From assembly GCA_022566435.1 (NCBI GenBank), contig JADFIX010000260.1, positions 1 to 6,308 of the forward strand: a stretch of 6,308 bases of DNA, given 5' to 3'. Below, piece after piece: positions 5,583 through 6,308 of the stretch (position 1 is its first letter; each line of letters opens with the position of its first letter). The notes under the pieces were generated by a model, which was not told where the DNA came from, did no database searches, and saw nothing but the letters and a program-made list of their open reading frames with translations. Origin of the DNA: Planctomycetota bacterium (lineage in GTDB: Bacteria > Planctomycetota > Phycisphaerae > UBA1845). The position numbers were made by a program, and so were the translations under genes.

Positions 5583-6308
5583 GTATGGCGGTAAGCGAAG
5601 TCAAATCCATGTCCAATAACCCATACGCCCCCAATCCTAATCTCAAGATCTGGCTTGGGCATGAACTCGTACCGGTTTCCGAAGCAAAGATCAGTGTGTT
5701 TGACCATGGACTGCTGTACGGCGACGGCGTGTTCGAGGGGATTCGCATATACAACGGCAGAATCTTCAAGGAACAGGCGCACCTCAAACGCCTGTTTCAC
5801 TCCGCCAGGGCGATCCGTCTCGATATCCCCATGACGCCCGATCAGATCAGTCGGGCCATGCATGAGGCGATGAAAGCAAACGGTATCGAAGGCGGCGGGT
5901 ACATCCGCCTTCTCGTAACGCGAGGCGTCGGGCTGCTCGGTCTGTCGATAGGGCATACCGCCAATCCGAAAGTTGTGGTCATCGCCGACAAAATCCAGCT
6001 CTACCCGCCCGAGGTGTACGCCCGAGGCCTGCACTGCATTTTCTCGAGCCTGGCACGTAACCACCCGAATACGACCAGTCCCAGGGTGAAGTCTCTCAAC
6101 TATTTGAACAATATTATGGCCAAGGCCGAAGCCAAGGACGCGGGGGCCGACGAAGCCATCTTGCTCACGATCGACGGGCACATCAGTGAGTGTACGGGAG
6201 ACAACATTTTCATCGTGCGCGACGGCGCGGTCTTTACGCCGCCGACGAGCGAAGGCATTTTGGAAGGGATTACCCGCGGGTTGGTGATCGAACTGATGCG
6301 GAAACGCA
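5579..6308 (+). CDS. ilvE: Branched-chain amino acid aminotransferase, 3' end cut by window
   Basis: This fold-type IV PLP aminotransferase makes valine, leucine and isoleucine from their 2-oxo acids using glutamate as amino donor. The visible 243 residues, of about 290-310 expected, include KIWLGHELVPVSEAKISVFD (23-42) and HGLLYGDGVFEGIR (43-56), the family opening. The segment RVKSLNYLNNIMAKAEA contains Lys171, the expected Schiff-base lysine. Further on are ECTGDNIFIV and TPPTSEGILEGITRG, the PLP-phosphate-binding region. About 22 residues precede the conserved start, a short extension. The ATG overlaps the lolD stop (ATGA), so translation is likely coupled. The frame stays open to the right edge, so truncation is by the window and not by mutation. 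D-amino-acid aminotransferase and aminodeoxychorismate lyase share the fold, but the overall wording is of the IlvE type. Confidence 0.92.
   Translation, partial: MSMAVSEVKSMSNNPYAPNPNLKIWLGHELVPVSEAKISVFDHGLLYGDGVFEGIRIYNGRIFKEQAHLKRLFHSARAIRLDIPMTPDQISRAMHEAMKANGIEGGGYIRLLVTRGVGLLGLSIGHTANPKVVVIADKIQLYPPEVYARGLHCIFSSLARNHPNTTSPRVKSLNYLNNIMAKAEAKDAGADEAILLTIDGHISECTGDNIFIVRDGAVFTPPTSEGILEGITRGLVIELMRKR

Noticed and set aside
5552..6181. 209-codon open frame on the minus strand opposite ilvE
   Set aside because: The plus strand encodes clear IlvE motifs with a strong ribosome binding site. The antisense translation matches nothing I recognise.

Overview
The window looks like a chromosomal stretch from a Gram-negative-type (two-membrane) bacterium with moderately high GC. 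The LolDE-type lipoprotein exporter implies an outer membrane. The style of the permease (a start like MYKWFFAWRYL and a very large periplasmic domain) and the weak ribosome binding sites make me favour Planctomycetota or a related uncultured lineage. That placement is an inference from protein style, not something the window proves.

Left edge (1-448): debris of two insertion sequences. An internal piece of an ISAs1-family transposase lies on the minus strand and runs off the left edge. Its reading frame breaks at a CTAG, where what looks like the start of an IS630-family element begins on the plus strand. That element keeps a ribosome binding site and about 17 recognisable N-terminal transposase residues before the frame is lost. 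Neither copy can be active here.

Middle (449-1626): one orphan gene for a small membrane protein of unrecognised family (562-1128, 188 aa) lies between two gene-poor stretches. The second stretch, about 500 bases, contains a plausible extended -10 promoter (1451-1479) followed by two short hairpins in what would be the leader of lysS.

Right (1627-6308): a tight same-strand cluster, lysS (lysyl-tRNA synthetase), a lolE/lolC-type permease, lolD (its ATPase) and ilvE (branched-chain aminotransferase, cut by the right edge). The spacings are 3 nt, 5 nt and an ATGA overlap, so a single transcript is likely. The two Lol proteins should form one exporter that loads lipoproteins for transport to the outer membrane. 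LysRS charges tRNA-Lys, and IlvE does the last step of Val/Leu/Ile synthesis. The pairing of lysS with lol genes occurs in other diderm bacteria and probably reflects housekeeping co-expression rather than one pathway.

I found no convincing new biological system. The points most worth following up are an insertion of about 50 residues in LysRS between motifs 2 and 3, the oversized periplasmic domain of the permease, the unrecognised membrane protein, and the nested IS scar. There are no tRNAs, rRNAs or CRISPR arrays in the window.
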